The notes under the pieces are model-generated. The model worked only from the letters and a program-made list of their open reading frames with translations, did no database searches and was not told where the DNA came from. 64,000 nt of DNA from Paraburkholderia kururiensis (GTDB taxonomy: Bacteria > Pseudomonadota > Gammaproteobacteria > Burkholderiales > Burkholderiaceae). Where the stretch lies: contig NZ_CP139965.1 in NCBI RefSeq assembly GCF_034424375.1, positions 682,001 to 746,000 on the forward strand. Direction: 5' to 3'. The position numbers and the translations under genes were made by a program. Position 1 is the first letter of the stretch. Each line of letters starts with the position of its first letter. This document shows positions 52,157 through 60,471 of this stretch, piece after piece.

Positions 52157-52409
52157 GGCATATGCAAACGATGACGACGTGCTCAACGTTCAGGGCGACG
52201 CGCTCACGGTAGAGAACGGCACGACGCGCGTCGTCGTGTCGGGCACGTTGGAAATCACGCGCGACAAGCGCGGGCTCAAGGCAGCGCTCGCGCTGAAGCA
52301 GGCGCTCGACAGTGTGGTGGAGACACTGCAGGCGCAATCGGACCTACCTGAAAAAATCAGCGACGAGCCCGACGCGAAACCGGGCGTGGTCAACAACCCG
52401 TTCAAATAG
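52149..52409 (+). CDS. Small hypothetical protein overlapping the nuclease gene
   Basis: An 86-residue acidic protein of unknown family. It starts with GTG 52149, which overlaps the nuclease stop by 8 bases, with GGAGG eight bases upstream; this supports coupled translation. The central region (LTVENGTTRVVVSGTLEITR) is beta-rich and the C-terminus is helical (LKAALALKQALDSVVETLQA). A role beside the nuclease, such as regulation or immunity, is possible, but there is no signal peptide and no homology known to me. Confidence 0.6.
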   Translation: MFKAYANDDDVLNVQGDALTVENGTTRVVVSGTLEITRDKRGLKAALALKQALDSVVETLQAQSDLPEKISDEPDAKPGVVNNPFK

Positions 52410-52569
52410 GCAGGACCCCTGTTCATCTCTTGAGTCATGCGCTTTCGCTGCGAAACGAATGCTTGCCTCGCTTACGTTTTGTCACCGCGCGAGGGTCAAC
52501 TCGCGTGTCCACGCTTGCGTTGAATGGGCAGCGCTGACCTTTTTCAGCTGCCAACAAAAGGAGTCAAGT

Positions 52570-52956
52570 ATGAAGACGATTTTCGCTGCGCTCGCATCCG
52601 CCCTGCTCGTTTCGACCGCTTTCGCACAAGCTTCCGCGCCGGTATCGGCGGGCGCCCAGGCGAACCTGAAGGCCAGCACGCCGGCCCTCACGCAAGCGGC
52701 GTCCGACGTGAAGACCACGGCGCAAGACGGTGCCGCCAAGGTCGACGACAAGACCAGCGAAGCGGGCAAGAAGGTCACGAAGAAGGCTCACGCAGTGAAG
52801 AAGGTCGCAGCGAAGAAGGTTCACGCGACCAAGGCGAAGGTCGAAGAAAAGACCAGCAAGACCACCGCGCCGGCCGCGGAAGGCGCATCGGCGAACGTGC
52901 AGGCCGGCGCCACGGCCAAGGCCGGCGGCGATACGAAGACCAACGCTACGGAATAA
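52570..52956 (+). CDS. Lysine/alanine-rich exported low-complexity protein
   Basis: A 128-residue protein with a clear signal peptide (MKTIFAALASALLVSTAFA, cleavage near residue 19), then Ala/Thr/Ser-rich segments and a central Lys-rich stretch (about 73-100, KKAHAVKKVAAKKVHATKAK) like histone H1 tails. The C-terminal end is Ala/Gly/Thr-rich. It could bind nucleic acid, phospholipid headgroups or LPS outside the membrane; no family was recognised. An intrinsic terminator follows at 53018. Confidence 0.78.
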   Translation: MKTIFAALASALLVSTAFAQASAPVSAGAQANLKASTPALTQAASDVKTTAQDGAAKVDDKTSEAGKKVTKKAHAVKKVAAKKVHATKAKVEEKTSKTTAPAAEGASANVQAGATAKAGGDTKTNATE

Positions 52957-53017
52957 CAACGACAGTTGCATGTAGCATGCGCCGCACGGTTGCAGCACGA
53001 GACCGTTGCGGCGTTGG

Positions 53018-53046
53018 AAGGGCGAGCTTCAGGCTCGCCCTTTTTT
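53018..53046 (+). terminator. Rho-independent terminator overlapping the 3' end of the Crp-family gene
   Basis: AAGGGCGAGC (53018-53027) pairs with GCTCGCCCTT (53033-53042), loop TTCAG, with a T-run 53041-53046. It terminates the exported-protein transcript and lies partly inside the last codons of the convergent regulator gene. Confidence 0.88.
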
Positions 53047-53808
53047 CGATGGAGCCACGTCTGATGCGGTCACATCGGCCAGAGCCGCGAGCTTTTCCGC
53101 ATCCACGATTTCAATTTCCGCATAGCGCAGCTTCAACGCACCCTGCATCTCGAACTGACGAAGAATCTGGTTGATGGTCTGCCGTGAGAGCGCGAGCATC
53201 ATGGCCAGGTCTTCCTGCGGCACCTTGATGATGCGTGTGGGTAGCGTGGTCCCGGCCTGTGTGTTTTCGAAGCCGCCTGCCATCAGCATCAACCGGCGCG
53301 CCACGCGCTGCGCCGCCGGCAACAGCGCCGCTTCTTCGATCACTTCGAAGGCGAGCCGCAGTTTCTGCGTGAGCAGCAAACCGAACGTATGCCACCACGC
53401 GGGCGTGGCCTCGAGCAGCGCAAGCAACGTAGCGCGCGGTACGTGAAACAGCGTGGAATCGCGCTCGGCGTAGGCATCGTGCGTGCGGGCACGGTCGTCG
53501 AACAGCGCGATTTCGCCGAACCAGTTAACGGGTTCGATCACCGCAAGCAACGCTTCTTTTCCCGCAAAGCTCGCGGCGCCGATCCGCACGAGACCGTCGA
53601 TCACGCAATACAGGCCGCTGTCCGCGTCGCCGCGCATGAAGAGCCGCTCGCCCGCGAGCAAACGCACCTCGCGCCCCGCCGTGATCAGCGCCGACTGCAA
53701 CGCCTGCGGCGCCGATCGGAACCACAGGCTGCGCGCGAGTGCCGTAGCAAGCGCCGGGGTCGGCGTGCACGCATTCGAGGGATCATTCGAATCGGTAGGC
53801 AAGCTCAT
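53029..53808 (-). CDS. Crp/Fnr-family transcription regulator
   Basis: Regulator of 259 residues with a cyclic-nucleotide-like sensor domain (about 45-150, GERLFMRGDADSGLYCVIDG) and a C-terminal winged helix (about 175-240, LALSRQTINQILRQFEMQGA). No FNR-type N-terminal cysteine cluster is seen, so it is not an obvious oxygen sensor. ATG 53808 gives normal family length. It is divergent from the DUF962 gene and convergent with the exported protein gene. Confidence 0.9.
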   Translation of the reverse strand: MSLPTDSNDPSNACTPTPALATALARSLWFRSAPQALQSALITAGREVRLLAGERLFMRGDADSGLYCVIDGLVRIGAASFAGKEALLAVIEPVNWFGEIALFDDRARTHDAYAERDSTLFHVPRATLLALLEATPAWWHTFGLLLTQKLRLAFEVIEEAALLPAAQRVARRLMLMAGGFENTQAGTTLPTRIIKVPQEDLAMMLALSRQTINQILRQFEMQGALKLRYAEIEIVDAEKLAALADVTASDVAPSKKGRA

Positions 53809-53895
53809 GGCAGATGCGCTGAAATGTCGGCTACCCGAAGGTCTGTTGCAGTGCTGCCCGGGATCATAGCGAACTTGCACATAAGGGAGACACCC

Positions 53896-54444
53896 GTGAA
53901 GACGCTCACCCAGCAACTCGCCCAATACGCTGCTTACCATCGCGACCGCCGCAATATCGCGACCCACTTCGTGGGCATTCCCATGATCGTGGTCGCGCTC
54001 GCCGTTCTGCTTGCCCGGCCCGCATCGAACCTCGGCGTGCTGCCGATGACGGTGTCCCCCGCGTGGGCGCTGTTCGGCGCAGCCACGCTCTATTACCTCG
54101 TGCTCGATATTCCGCTTGGCGTGATGATGGCCGCGTTCTCCGTCGTATGCGTGGCATTCGGGCAGTGGGTCGCGCAGCAGACCACGCTCGTGTGGCTCGC
54201 GGTCGGTGCCGGGCTTTTCGTGGTGGGCTGGATCTTCCAGTTCGTGGGCCACGTCGCTTACGAACATCGCAAGCCCGCCTTCGCCGACGATGTGATCGGC
54301 CTCTTGATCGGGCCCCTGTTCGTGCTGGCGGAAGCGCTCTTCGCGTTCGGATGGCGCCCTTCGCTGCAAGCCGACATCGAAGCCCAGGTGGGCCCCACGC
54401 GCATCAACCCGCCACGCGGGCAAGCCGCTCGCCACGGACACTGA
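53896..54444 (+). CDS. DUF962 / Mpo1-like membrane protein
   Basis: An inner-membrane protein of 182 residues with four hydrophobic helices and the family's histidines: YHRDRRNIATHFVGIP (15-30) and QFVGHVAYEHRKPAF (about 116-130). The yeast member Mpo1 is an Fe(II) dioxygenase for 2-hydroxy fatty acids, so a lipid-oxidation role is possible. The start is GTG 53896, with AAGGGAGA upstream. Confidence 0.85.
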   Translation: MKTLTQQLAQYAAYHRDRRNIATHFVGIPMIVVALAVLLARPASNLGVLPMTVSPAWALFGAATLYYLVLDIPLGVMMAAFSVVCVAFGQWVAQQTTLVWLAVGAGLFVVGWIFQFVGHVAYEHRKPAFADDVIGLLIGPLFVLAEALFAFGWRPSLQADIEAQVGPTRINPPRGQAARHGH

Positions 54445-54602
54445 ACGGGGGGCTGAAGTCTTACCGCGTAAGGCAAGGCAACTGAAAGGGCGTCGGGCGG
54501 TCCAACCCGCGGCGCCCCTGCAATCTTTGATGAAGATCAGCCGGCCAGGCGGCACCGCGGCTATCGTCAGAGCATTCCCTGACGTCTTCGCGAGGCAGCT
54601 TC

Positions 54603-56102
54603 GTGCCGGTCGAATCCAACACAGTCGCAGCGCAGTCCGACGAACCCGCCGTCCACGCGCCAGCCGCCGCAACGGGCCACGTGCTGGCCGTGCGCGGCGC
54701 GGTGATCGACGTCGCGTTCCCCGCTGAAGCGCTGCCGCCCATCGAATCTGCGCTTGCCATCGATACAGACGGCGCCGAGCCCGTCATCGCGGAAGTGCAG
54801 GCGCATCTGAACGGCGGCGCGGTTCGGGCGCTTGCGCTGCAATCCACGTCGGGCCTCAAGCGCGGCGCTGAGGTTCAGGCGCACGGCGGTCCCATCGAGG
54901 TGCCGGTGGGCGACGCCGTGCTGGGCCGTCTGGTCGACGTGCTGGGCGAAACGCGCGACGGCGGCGAGCGGCCCGGTGCCGACACGCCGCGCCGCCCCAT
55001 TCATCGCAACGCGCCGCCGCTGGCCGCGCAGTCGGGCGCGCCGCGCCTCTTCACCACCGGCATCAAGGTCATCGATCTGCTCGCGCCGCTCGCGCAAGGC
55101 GGCAAGGCCGCGATGTTCGGCGGCGCGGGCGTCGGCAAGACCGTGCTCGTGATGGAGCTGATTCACGCGATGGTCGAGCAGTACCAGGGCATCTCCGTCT
55201 TCGCGGGCGTGGGCGAGCGTTCGCGCGAAGGCCACGAGATGCTGCTCGACATGCGCACGTCCGGCGTGTTGCCGCGCACCGTGCTCGTGTACGGCCAGAT
55301 GAACGAGCCGCCCGGCGCGCGCTGGCGCGTGCCGCTCACCGCGCTCACCATCGCGGAATACTTTCGCGACGAGCATCACCAGAACGTCCTGCTGCTCATG
55401 GACAACGTGTTCCGCTTCGTGCAGGCCGGCGCAGAAGTATCGGGCCTGCTCGGACGCATGCCGTCGCGCGTGGGTTATCAGCCCACGCTCGCGAGCGAAG
55501 TGGCCGCGCTGCAGGAGCGCATCGTCTCTGTGGGCAACGTATCCGTCACTGCGATCGAAGCGGTCTACGTGCCCGCCGACGACTTCACCGACCCCGCCGT
55601 CACCACCATCGCGGCCCACGTGGACAGCATGGTCGTGCTCTCGCGCGCCATGGCCGCCGAGGGCATGTACCCGGCCATCGATCCCATCGCGTCGTCATCC
55701 GTCCTGCTCGATCCGCTCGTGGTGGGCGAAGAGCACGCCGCCGTCGCCACGGAAGTGCGGCGGATCATCGAACATCATCGCGAATTGCAGGACGTGATCG
55801 CGCTGCTCGGCATCGAAGAACTGGGCGCCGAGGACCGCGTGCGTGTGCAGCGCGCGCGCCGTCTGCAACGCTTCCTCACGCAGCCATTCGCCGTGACCGA
55901 AGCGTTCACGGGTCAGCCCGGCCGGTCCGTGCCGATTGCGGACACCATTGCCGGCTGCAAGGCGATTCTCGCGGGCGACTGCGATACGTGGCAGGAAAGC
56001 TCGCTCTACATGGTGGGCACGCTCGAAGAGGCACGCGAGAAGGAAGCCCGCGCGGCTTCCGGCAACACATCCGCGCAACAGACTCGACAGGCCGCGTCAT
56101 GA
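54603..56102 (+). CDS. atpD: N-ATPase beta subunit
   Basis: Catalytic subunit (499 aa) of an N-type rotary ATPase, a second ATPase distinct from the housekeeping F-type enzyme. P-loop is GGAGVGKTV (about 178-186), and GVGERSREGHE and LLLMDNVFRF follow. An N-terminal Ala-rich extension of about 25 residues is unusual. First of nine overlapping genes, atpDCQRBEFAG, the order diagnostic of N-ATPases. GTG 54603 is the likely start. Confidence 0.93.
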   Translation: MPVESNTVAAQSDEPAVHAPAAATGHVLAVRGAVIDVAFPAEALPPIESALAIDTDGAEPVIAEVQAHLNGGAVRALALQSTSGLKRGAEVQAHGGPIEVPVGDAVLGRLVDVLGETRDGGERPGADTPRRPIHRNAPPLAAQSGAPRLFTTGIKVIDLLAPLAQGGKAAMFGGAGVGKTVLVMELIHAMVEQYQGISVFAGVGERSREGHEMLLDMRTSGVLPRTVLVYGQMNEPPGARWRVPLTALTIAEYFRDEHHQNVLLLMDNVFRFVQAGAEVSGLLGRMPSRVGYQPTLASEVAALQERIVSVGNVSVTAIEAVYVPADDFTDPAVTTIAAHVDSMVVLSRAMAAEGMYPAIDPIASSSVLLDPLVVGEEHAAVATEVRRIIEHHRELQDVIALLGIEELGAEDRVRVQRARRLQRFLTQPFAVTEAFTGQPGRSVPIADTIAGCKAILAGDCDTWQESSLYMVGTLEEAREKEARAASGNTSAQQTRQAAS

Positions 56103-56563
56103 GCACCGATACGCCGGCCCTGACGCTCACCATCGCCACGCCCGCGGGCGTGCTCGTGGACCATCTCGGCATCGTCTCGCTGCGCGCCGAAGACGGGAGC
56201 GGCAGCTTCGGCATTCGTGTGGGCCACGCGGACTTCGTCACGCTGCTGCGCGCCTCCGTCGTGCGCTGGCGCACCGCCGACGATATTCAGCACTTCTGCG
56301 CCGTGGACGGCGGCGCGCTGATCGTCTCCGACAACGGCAGCCGCATCCAGATTGCTTGCCGCGAGGCTATTCCGGGCGAGTCGCTCGAACGTCTGGAAGC
56401 GGACGTGCAGGCCACGCGCGCGGCGCAACTGGAAGCACGCCGCCGTGCGCGCGTCGACGAACTGCGTTTGCACGCGCGCGCCGTGCGTCAGATGGTGCGC
56501 TTCCTGCGGCCGGATGCGTCGTCGGAAGGCGGCATTCCCGTTCGCGAGGAGACCTCTGAATGA
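56099..56563 (+). CDS. atpC: N-ATPase epsilon subunit
   Basis: A 154-residue epsilon subunit: N-terminal beta-sandwich (about 8-88, with GSFGIRVGHADFVTLLRAS) and a C-terminal helical hairpin (about 95-140). It links the rotor to the F1-like head. It overlaps atpD and atpQ by ATGA junctions. Confidence 0.9.
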   Translation: MSTDTPALTLTIATPAGVLVDHLGIVSLRAEDGSGSFGIRVGHADFVTLLRASVVRWRTADDIQHFCAVDGGALIVSDNGSRIQIACREAIPGESLERLEADVQATRAAQLEARRRARVDELRLHARAVRQMVRFLRPDASSEGGIPVREETSE

Positions 56564-56910
56564 CAGCCCCCGACGCTCGCGACGCGCGCGACGATCATGG
56601 CGCGCCGCCGCCCGACAAAGACGACGCCGAAGACCGCGTGGCCCGCGCCGCAAAAAGCGCGGCAAACCGCGAGGCACGTGGACGCGCGGAACCGGAGCCG
56701 ACGCTCGCAAGCCGTCTCGGCCAGATCGGCATTCTGGGCTGGACCATCGTCGTGCCCACGCTGCTTGGCTTGCTCATTGGACGCTGGCTCGATCGCTTCT
56801 TTGCCACGCGCGTGTTTTTCTCGGCGCCGCTGCTGATGATCGGCGCGGCGGTAGGCTTGTGGTCCGCGTGGAAGTGGATGCATCGGCAACAGGGAAACCA
56901 TCATGACTAG
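56560..56910 (+). CDS. atpQ: N-ATPase accessory membrane protein AtpQ
   Basis: A 116-residue protein with a charged N-terminal half and two membrane helices (about 57-78 and 85-106, with GILGWTIVVPTLLGLLIGRW). AtpQ belongs to the AtpI-like group found specifically in N-ATPase operons, possibly assisting rotor-ring assembly or divalent-ion supply. It overlaps atpR by 8 bases. Confidence 0.87.
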   Translation: MTAPDARDARDDHGAPPPDKDDAEDRVARAAKSAANREARGRAEPEPTLASRLGQIGILGWTIVVPTLLGLLIGRWLDRFFATRVFFSAPLLMIGAAVGLWSAWKWMHRQQGNHHD

Positions 56911-57175
56911 CTTCGTTTTCTGGCTGATCGCAGGTGCGGCCGTGGGGTTCGCCGCGGGCGTGCTGCACTTCGCGTCGCTGCACTGGAACGGGCGGCTCTT
57001 CGCGGCCGGCAGAATGGCGGCGGCGTTCGGCATGCAAGTCGCGCGCATCGCGATAGCGTGCGCGATCCTGTTCGTGCTCGCGCGCGCCGGTGCCGCAGCG
57101 TTTCTCTCGGGCGCCGCGGCGTTCCTGCTGGCGCGCCAGGCTCTGATGTGGCCGCTCTACCGGCGCGGAGCGTGA
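56903..57175 (+). CDS. atpR: N-ATPase subunit AtpR
   Basis: A 90-residue hydrophobic protein with about three helices; an AtpR protein is a marker of N-ATPase operons and is predicted to interact with the c subunit through conserved Arg residues (here in MQVARIAIAC). Its position between atpQ and atpB matches the family order. Confidence 0.87.
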   Translation: MTSFVFWLIAGAAVGFAAGVLHFASLHWNGRLFAAGRMAAAFGMQVARIAIACAILFVLARAGAAAFLSGAAAFLLARQALMWPLYRRGA

Positions 57176-57176
57176 C

Positions 57177-57911
57177 ATGAGCATGCGCTCGCCGCTCGAA
57201 TCCGTACCGGTGCTGCATATCGGACCGGTGCCCATCACGGCCGCCGTGCTCGTCACGTGGGCCATCATGGCGTTGCTCGTTACGGTCTCGCTGCTCGTGA
57301 CGCGGCGCCTCTCGCTCGTGCCGTCGAAATGGCAGACGTGTGTGGAGCTCGTCGTCGGCACGCTCGACGGGCAGATTCGCGACACCATGCAGGTGGACCC
57401 GGCGCCTTATCGCGCACTCATCGGCACGCTGTTCATCTTCGTGCTGGTGGCCAACTGGTCGTCGCTCGTGCCCGGTATCGAACCGCCCACGGCGCACCTT
57501 GAAACAGACGCCGCGCTCGCGTTGCTCGTGCTGCTCGCCACGCTCTACTACGGTATTCGCACGCGCGGCCTGCGCGGCTACATGGCCACCTTTGCGGAAC
57601 CCACGTGGGTGATGATTCCGCTCAACGTGGTGGAGCAGATCACGCGCACGTTCTCGCTCGTGGTGCGTCTGTTCGGCAACGTGATGAGCGGCGTGTTCGT
57701 GATCGGCATCGTGCTCTCGCTCGCGGGGCTCATCGTGCCGATTCCGCTCATGGCGCTCGACCTTCTCACCGGCGCCGTGCAGGCCTACATCTTCGCGGTG
57801 CTCGCTACGGTTTTCATCGGCGCGGCCGTGAGCGAATCCGCTCGCAAGCCGCCGGAGCCACCTCAATCCCCGGTTCGTCACCCCAATCGCGACAAGGAAG
57901 GAAACGCATGA
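57177..57911 (+). CDS. atpB: N-ATPase a subunit
   Basis: A 244-residue stator channel subunit with about five or six helices. The essential arginine is in FSLVVRLFGNVMSG, the helix facing the c-ring. The C-terminal about 25 residues are hydrophilic (proline- and arginine-rich), unlike most a subunits. It overlaps atpE by ATGA. Confidence 0.92.
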   Translation: MSMRSPLESVPVLHIGPVPITAAVLVTWAIMALLVTVSLLVTRRLSLVPSKWQTCVELVVGTLDGQIRDTMQVDPAPYRALIGTLFIFVLVANWSSLVPGIEPPTAHLETDAALALLVLLATLYYGIRTRGLRGYMATFAEPTWVMIPLNVVEQITRTFSLVVRLFGNVMSGVFVIGIVLSLAGLIVPIPLMALDLLTGAVQAYIFAVLATVFIGAAVSESARKPPEPPQSPVRHPNRDKEGNA

Positions 57912-58153
57912 ACCTCATCGAAATCGTCAGCATTGCGGCGGCTGCGCTCGCCGTTTCGTTCGGTGCCATTGGCCCCGCGCTTGCGGAAGGGCGCGCGGTG
58001 GCCGCGGCCATGGACGCCATCGCGCGCCAGCCCGATTCCGCGGGCACCGTGTCGCGCACGCTGTTCGTGGGCCTCGCGATGATCGAGACGATGGCCATTT
58101 ACTGCCTCGTCATCGCGCTGCTTCTGCTGTTCGCCAACCCGTTCGTGAAGTGA
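57908..58153 (+). CDS. atpE: N-ATPase c subunit (two-carboxylate type)
   Basis: Rotor-ring subunit of 81 residues with two helices joined by the ARQP loop (39-42). The ion-carrying carboxylate is Glu60, followed by Thr61; a second acidic residue, Glu27, sits where sodium-type c subunits have Gln. A two-carboxylate N-ATPase ring from Burkholderia pseudomallei was shown to be proton-specific, which is the likely case here. Confidence 0.93.
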   Translation: MNLIEIVSIAAAALAVSFGAIGPALAEGRAVAAAMDAIARQPDSAGTVSRTLFVGLAMIETMAIYCLVIALLLLFANPFVK

Positions 58154-58181
58154 CGGCGAACCGCTCCGGAGACAGTACGTC

Positions 58182-58934
58182 ATGCGGATAGACTGGACGA
58201 CGCTCGCGCTGCAGACCGTCAACGCGGTCATTCTCGTGTGGCTGCTCGCGCGTTTTCTGTTTCGCCCGGTGGCGGACATCATCGCGCAGCGCCAGAAGGC
58301 GGCGCAGGCGCTGATCGACGACGCCAACGCCGCGAAACACGACGCCGAAGCGGAACGCGACGCTGCGCGCGAAGCCACCGCGCAGCTCGCGCAAACGCGC
58401 ACCCAGGCACTCCAGGCCATCGACGCCGAAGTGGCCGCGCAGAAAACGGCGTTGCTCGCGGCGGCCCACGCGGACGCCGATCGACTGCGCGCCGACGCTG
58501 AAGCCGACATGGCGCGCGCACGCGTCGTGCAGGAAAACGCGTCAGCAGGCCGGGCGGCACAACTGGCCGTGGATATCGCGAGCCGTTTGCTGAACCGCTT
58601 GCCGGCCAGCGCGCGCGTGGAAGGCTTCATCGGCGGCATCGTGGACGGCGTGAAGGCGCTGCCCGAACCCATTCGCGCGGAACTGGGCGCACGCGGCGCG
58701 CCGCTCGATATCACGGCGCCGCGTGCGCTTTCTATCGACGAGCAGCACGCCTGCGAAGCCGCGCTTTCCGCAGCGCTCGGTTGCCCGGTCGCCATCGCCG
58801 TGCACGAAGACCCGGCGCTCATCGCGGGTCTGGAACTCACGGCGCCGCATGCCACCGTGCGCAACAGCTTTCGCCATGACCTCACGTCGATCATGACCAC
58901 CCTACAGTCCGCTCACGATGAAAACGCTTCCTGA
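58182..58934 (+). CDS. atpF: N-ATPase b subunit with delta-like C-terminal extension
   Basis: A 250-residue stator protein: one N-terminal membrane helix (about 8-27), a long coiled-coil (about 35-145), and about 100 extra residues ending in GLELTAPHATVRNSFRHDL, which resembles the C-terminus of the delta subunit. No separate atpH gene exists in the operon, so this is a functional b-delta fusion, as in other N-ATPases. It overlaps atpA by 17 bases. Confidence 0.9.
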   Translation: MRIDWTTLALQTVNAVILVWLLARFLFRPVADIIAQRQKAAQALIDDANAAKHDAEAERDAAREATAQLAQTRTQALQAIDAEVAAQKTALLAAAHADADRLRADAEADMARARVVQENASAGRAAQLAVDIASRLLNRLPASARVEGFIGGIVDGVKALPEPIRAELGARGAPLDITAPRALSIDEQHACEAALSAALGCPVAIAVHEDPALIAGLELTAPHATVRNSFRHDLTSIMTTLQSAHDENAS

Positions 58935-60471
58935 CGACATGCCCGGCGCCGCCGACAGCGCGTGGCTCGATCAACAGCGCGAGGCGCTTTCGACTGCGCG
59001 CCTCGGCCCGCATGCTCAGGCGCTGGGGCGTGTCGAACGCATCGCGGACGGCATCGCGTTCGTCTCCGGTCTGCCGGATGCGGCGCTCTACGAACTGCTC
59101 GACTTCGACGGCGGCGCCAAGGGCTTCGCGCATACGCTGGACGAAGACACGATCAGCGTCGTGCTGCTCGAAAACATCGAGAGCGTGCATGCGGGAACGT
59201 GGGTAGCGCGCACGGGGTCCGTGCTCGACGTGCCCGTGGGCGAAGGCCTGCTGGGACGTGTGGTGGATCCGCTCGGCGTACCGCTGGACCGCGACGAGAC
59301 CATCGTGGCGGCAACGCGTTATCCCATCGAACGCAACGCCCCTTCCATTACGGACCGCGACCTCGTGAACGAGCCCGTGGAGACCGGCGTGCTGCTCGTG
59401 GATGCGCTCTTCGCCGTGGGGCGCGGCCAGCGCGAACTGGTCATCGGCGACCGCGCGACCGGCAAGACTTCGCTCGCGGTGGACACCATCGTCAACCAGA
59501 AGCATACGGACATGATCTGCGTGTACGTCGCGGTGGGGCAGCGCGCCGCCGCCGTGCAGCGCGTGATCGAAGCGGTGCGCGAGCATGGCGCGCCCGAGCG
59601 CTGCGTGTTCGTGGTGGCGTCCGCGGCGTCGGCGCCGGGGCTGCAATGGATCGCACCGTTCGCGGGCTTTTCGATTGCCGAATATTTTCGCGATCGCGGG
59701 CAGCACGCGCTCATCGTCATCGACGACCTCACGAAGCACGCCGCCACGCACCGCGAACTCGCGTTGCTCACGCGCGAACCGCCGGGGCGCGAGGCGTATC
59801 CCGGCGACATCTTCTACGTGCACGCACGCATGCTGGAACGCGCGGCGAAACTTTCGGCCGCGCATGGCGGCGGCTCGCTCACGGCCTTGCCTATCGCTGA
59901 AACGGATGCGGGCAATCTGGCCGCGTACATTCCCACCAATCTCATCTCGATTACCGACGGACAGCTCGTGCTCGATTCGTCGCTCTTCGCCGCGAACCAG
60001 CGGCCCGCGGTGGACGTGGGCTTGAGCGTGAGCCGCGTGGGCGGCAAGGCGCAGTCCGCGGCATTGCGCGACGTGTCGGGACGATTGCGGCTGGAATACG
60101 CACAGTTCCTCGAACTCGAAATGTTCACGCGCTTCGGTGGTCTCACGGACGCGCGCGTGAAGGCGCAGATCGAGCGCGGCAAACGCATTCGCGCACTCAT
60201 CGCGCAGCCGCGCTTCAGCCCGCTGCGCACGGTGGACGAAGTGGCGCTTCTCGCCGCGCTCGCCGATGGCGTATTCGACGACGTACCGGCCGAAGTGGCG
60301 GCGCGCGTACGGCAGACGCTCGCGGCATCGGGCAACGGCCGCATCGATGCGGAAGGGGCGAACGTGGCATCAGCGTCGCTGGATGCCGCCGCGCGCACGC
60401 GGCTCGTCGAAGCCGTGCGTGCGCTCGTGCTCGAACATGCGCCGCCGCAAGCCGTGGGAGCAGCGGCATGA
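58918..60471 (+). CDS. atpA: N-ATPase alpha subunit
   Basis: Non-catalytic nucleotide-binding subunit of 517 residues. P-loop is GDRATGKTS (Ala where F-type alpha has Gln), followed by VYVAVGQRAAAVQRV. The conserved YPGDIFYVHARMLERAAK segment contains the glutamate-free motif typical of alpha. It overlaps atpG by ATGA. Confidence 0.93.
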   Translation: MKTLPDDMPGAADSAWLDQQREALSTARLGPHAQALGRVERIADGIAFVSGLPDAALYELLDFDGGAKGFAHTLDEDTISVVLLENIESVHAGTWVARTGSVLDVPVGEGLLGRVVDPLGVPLDRDETIVAATRYPIERNAPSITDRDLVNEPVETGVLLVDALFAVGRGQRELVIGDRATGKTSLAVDTIVNQKHTDMICVYVAVGQRAAAVQRVIEAVREHGAPERCVFVVASAASAPGLQWIAPFAGFSIAEYFRDRGQHALIVIDDLTKHAATHRELALLTREPPGREAYPGDIFYVHARMLERAAKLSAAHGGGSLTALPIAETDAGNLAAYIPTNLISITDGQLVLDSSLFAANQRPAVDVGLSVSRVGGKAQSAALRDVSGRLRLEYAQFLELEMFTRFGGLTDARVKAQIERGKRIRALIAQPRFSPLRTVDEVALLAALADGVFDDVPAEVAARVRQTLAASGNGRIDAEGANVASASLDAAARTRLVEAVRALVLEHAPPQAVGAAA

